DNA from: Flammula alnicola
Taxonomy: Eukaryota > Basidiomycota > Agaricomycetes > Agaricales > Strophariaceae
Length of the DNA stretch: 32,857 nucleotides
Reading direction: 5' to 3'
Assembly: GCA_015499995.1 (NCBI GenBank)
Contig: JADNRV010000456.1
Location: 1 to 32,857, forward strand
Each line of letters opens with the position of its first letter. Within the stretch, counting starts at the first letter, position 1. Positions 31,150 through 32,857 of the stretch are shown one piece after another. The notes beneath the pieces were generated by a model that saw only the letters and a program-made list of their open reading frames with translations, did no database searches and was not told the origin of the DNA. A program made the translations under genes and the position numbers.

Positions 31150-31745
31150 GGCATTGTGGAGGAGATGGATAGCGCGCTCGTAGAAAGAGCGGGCAAGTCC
31201 GATTTCCCACGTGATGCCGAACAAGCCGTGCGTAGCCCGCTCGACCGTCGATTTGAACATCTCGCGTGACATACCCTTCCTGCACACTTCAAACAACTTC
31301 GCTTACATCCTTTATCACACCCTTTCCCCACTCCGAACAACCTCGTACTCTCATTTCTTCTTATTTCTCTCCAGATACCGTATTTCACACGCGACTGCCG
31401 TGAGAACGCGTCTCGGCAATCCCCTTTTTGCGCCCAAGGCATACCATAGCCTACCACGACGAAAGCACAACGTCAAGCACAATCTATGTCGACGGAAAGA
31501 TGGTATACCGAGCCAGGAAAAATCATACGGCCGGTAGGGGCTTTCATTTTCAAATTTCGTTCCGTCTTTTTCCGTTTTTCTTGTTCTATCTCGATTCTCG
31601 ATCACTTCCGCACCTCCCACTCCTTTCGATAGCCGACACCAAGTGCAACGAGACGACACGCCGTACGCAGGAGGATGCCCCGCCCAAATGTGCGATGAGC
31701 TGCGGACACGGTCTGGTCCGCCGTGGAATACTGTCCGTCCCTTGA
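31150..31745 (+). pseudogene. Unknown family, right copy, best-preserved 3' part
   Basis: The upstream part shares GTGGAGGAGATGGATAGCGC and TTTCCCACGTGATGCCG with the copy at 27.5 kb. From 31311 the two align without gaps for about 115 bases: PFPHSEQPRTLISSYFS here against PFSNDTRTLAVSLYS there. The codon matching the Trp is TGA (31401-31403). After it, VSAIPFLRPRHTIAYHDE, STTSSTIYVDGKMVYRARKN, an optional 99-nt GT..AG intron (31534-31632, length divisible by three) and a Cys-containing end (PPKCAMSCGHG) run to a stop at 31743-31745. The family is not recognised. It may be broken by the single stop or, less likely, spliced around it. Confidence 0.55.
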
Positions 31746-32857
31746 GCAAGGACACAGTTCACTCGCGCCCGCACCACACATCCATCTGCCCTCCTATCCT
31801 GCGTGCGGCCGAAAACATCTTTTCACGAGGTGAAGGAACCATTATCTTTTTCAAATGGACACATATCATATTTGGATTATCTCCCGATTTCTTGGACCTG
31901 GCGGCGCAAGAGAATGTGTGCGCCAGGAAAATCACTATATACCCGCGTTTGTAAATCTGGGAGTCCTTAGTCAATTTACCACACCTTGATTCGGAAACAT
32001 CTGCGAGGAGCACGAGACATCCAGCAAGAGCATCGAGCAGAGCGAGCCGGTCTGACTATCTACACGACATCTCAAGTATCCCGAACTTAGGCGCCCGTTA
32101 GCGCCGCCATATATACATTGTCTTCGGCGACCTCAATCCAACCTACCAGGAAAAGACCAGCTCTTCCACAATGCCTCAATTGAAGTCGCATGGAAGAGCC
32201 GGCTTGAAGATATGCCGAATTCATTGGGCAAAGCGGTAGATGTCGACTGCGAATGCCTGTGTCGTCTCAAAGGCCAAATGTTCGAAATTTCGGCACGGGC
32301 TGGAAAGGCAGGTAACTCCCAATGTGGACTTGATGTCGCAGACTACAAGACTGCTGGGGCCCTTGGGCCGGACACACAGACGTCTGGAACAGAGGTGATA
32401 GGGATGGTGATGACACAGCTCGAAGTAAATGCTCTGTCATTGTATTCTATCTCGTAACTGACAATCATTAACAGCATGGTCCAAATTATATCGTTATAAA
32501 GCAGCCAAAGATCATATAAATTACCACAGAACGACCCAAGCCCAGGCAGGAAATAAGGAATACAACAGACCTACCAATACAACATCCTAGATAGATATTT
32601 ATATTCCCCTCTTCTGTACTATTCTCTCTGAAATTGCAAAAACTCGGTTGAATTATATACAGGATCATTATATAAAGCAGCATGCGAAAAGCGACACAGA
32701 CCGATGCATTGCCGGAAACAATCTAAGCAAAGAGATGCGTCGCACGCGAATAGGTTTTAGCGTGCTAAGCGTATCACGGGGCCACTAGAAATCTGCGTGC
32801 CATCTGCATGCCACTGCGGGCACTTGCGTGCATAGACCGATCATCTGCGTGCAGCTG
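31746..32857. other. Right end of window: weak coding signal, otherwise unassigned
   Basis: From about 32150 a plus-strand frame reads as plausible protein (SIEVAWKSRLEDMPNSLGK, then VDVDCECLCRLKGQMFEIS). It follows a TATATA at 32109 and could be an exon ending at a GTAACT donor near 32309, or a frame open to 32457. No start or family is fixed. The direct repeat (A)TATAAAGCAGC occurs near 32495 and 32670, and CTGCGTGC words recur in the last 70 bases. Confidence 0.3.

Overview
The window reads as nuclear DNA of a filamentous basidiomycete, most likely an Agaricomycete. The supported genes are cut by many 40-100 nt GT..AG introns, a proteasome-subunit relic has clearly fungal sequence, and TTAGGG repeats are present. 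It is gene-poor and repeat-rich, and much of it looks subtelomeric or formerly subtelomeric.

Layout. 0.2-1.8 kb: an eight-exon aldo/keto reductase with a TATA box. 1.8-8.3 kb: no confident gene; coding-like segments lie on the minus strand near 7.1-7.5 kb. 8.3-10.7 kb: a pyrimidine-rich stretch leads into the truncated 5' part of an RPN6 (26S proteasome lid) gene, now a pseudogene. 10.8-13.5 kb: three different tandem or degenerate repeat fields. 13.8-15.1 kb: two small paralogous genes of unknown function arranged head to head, with related 5' leaders and first introns. 15.1-17.2 kb: a three-exon 676-residue unknown protein on the minus strand. Four introns in these three genes carry one short related element, which I read as introner-like.

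17.2-19.7 kb is the most interesting part. The start codon of the 676-residue gene directly abuts two TTAGGG units. Beyond them, on the minus strand, lies a sequence with all core parts of a hammerhead ribozyme, among strong hairpins. Then comes a second block of degenerate telomere-like repeats, followed in antisense by an open frame that resembles the C-terminal end of a reverse transcriptase. G-strand telomere repeat followed by an antisense element is the geometry expected when a retroelement is primed from a telomere 3' end. My reading is a broken chromosome end, healed by telomeric repeats and then extended by Coprina/Penelope-like elements. The parts are visible in the sequence; the joined story is inference.

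19.7-32.9 kb is mostly non-coding. It holds a 309-bp TTAA-flanked MITE, two elements of about 940 bp with 6-bp target duplications and CG-dinucleotide runs inside their ends, a 395-bp hAT-type MITE with an 8-bp duplication, and three decayed copies of one unknown gene family. Two of those copies are head to head, and one of them is split by the hAT MITE. The last kilobase has a weak coding signal running toward the window edge.
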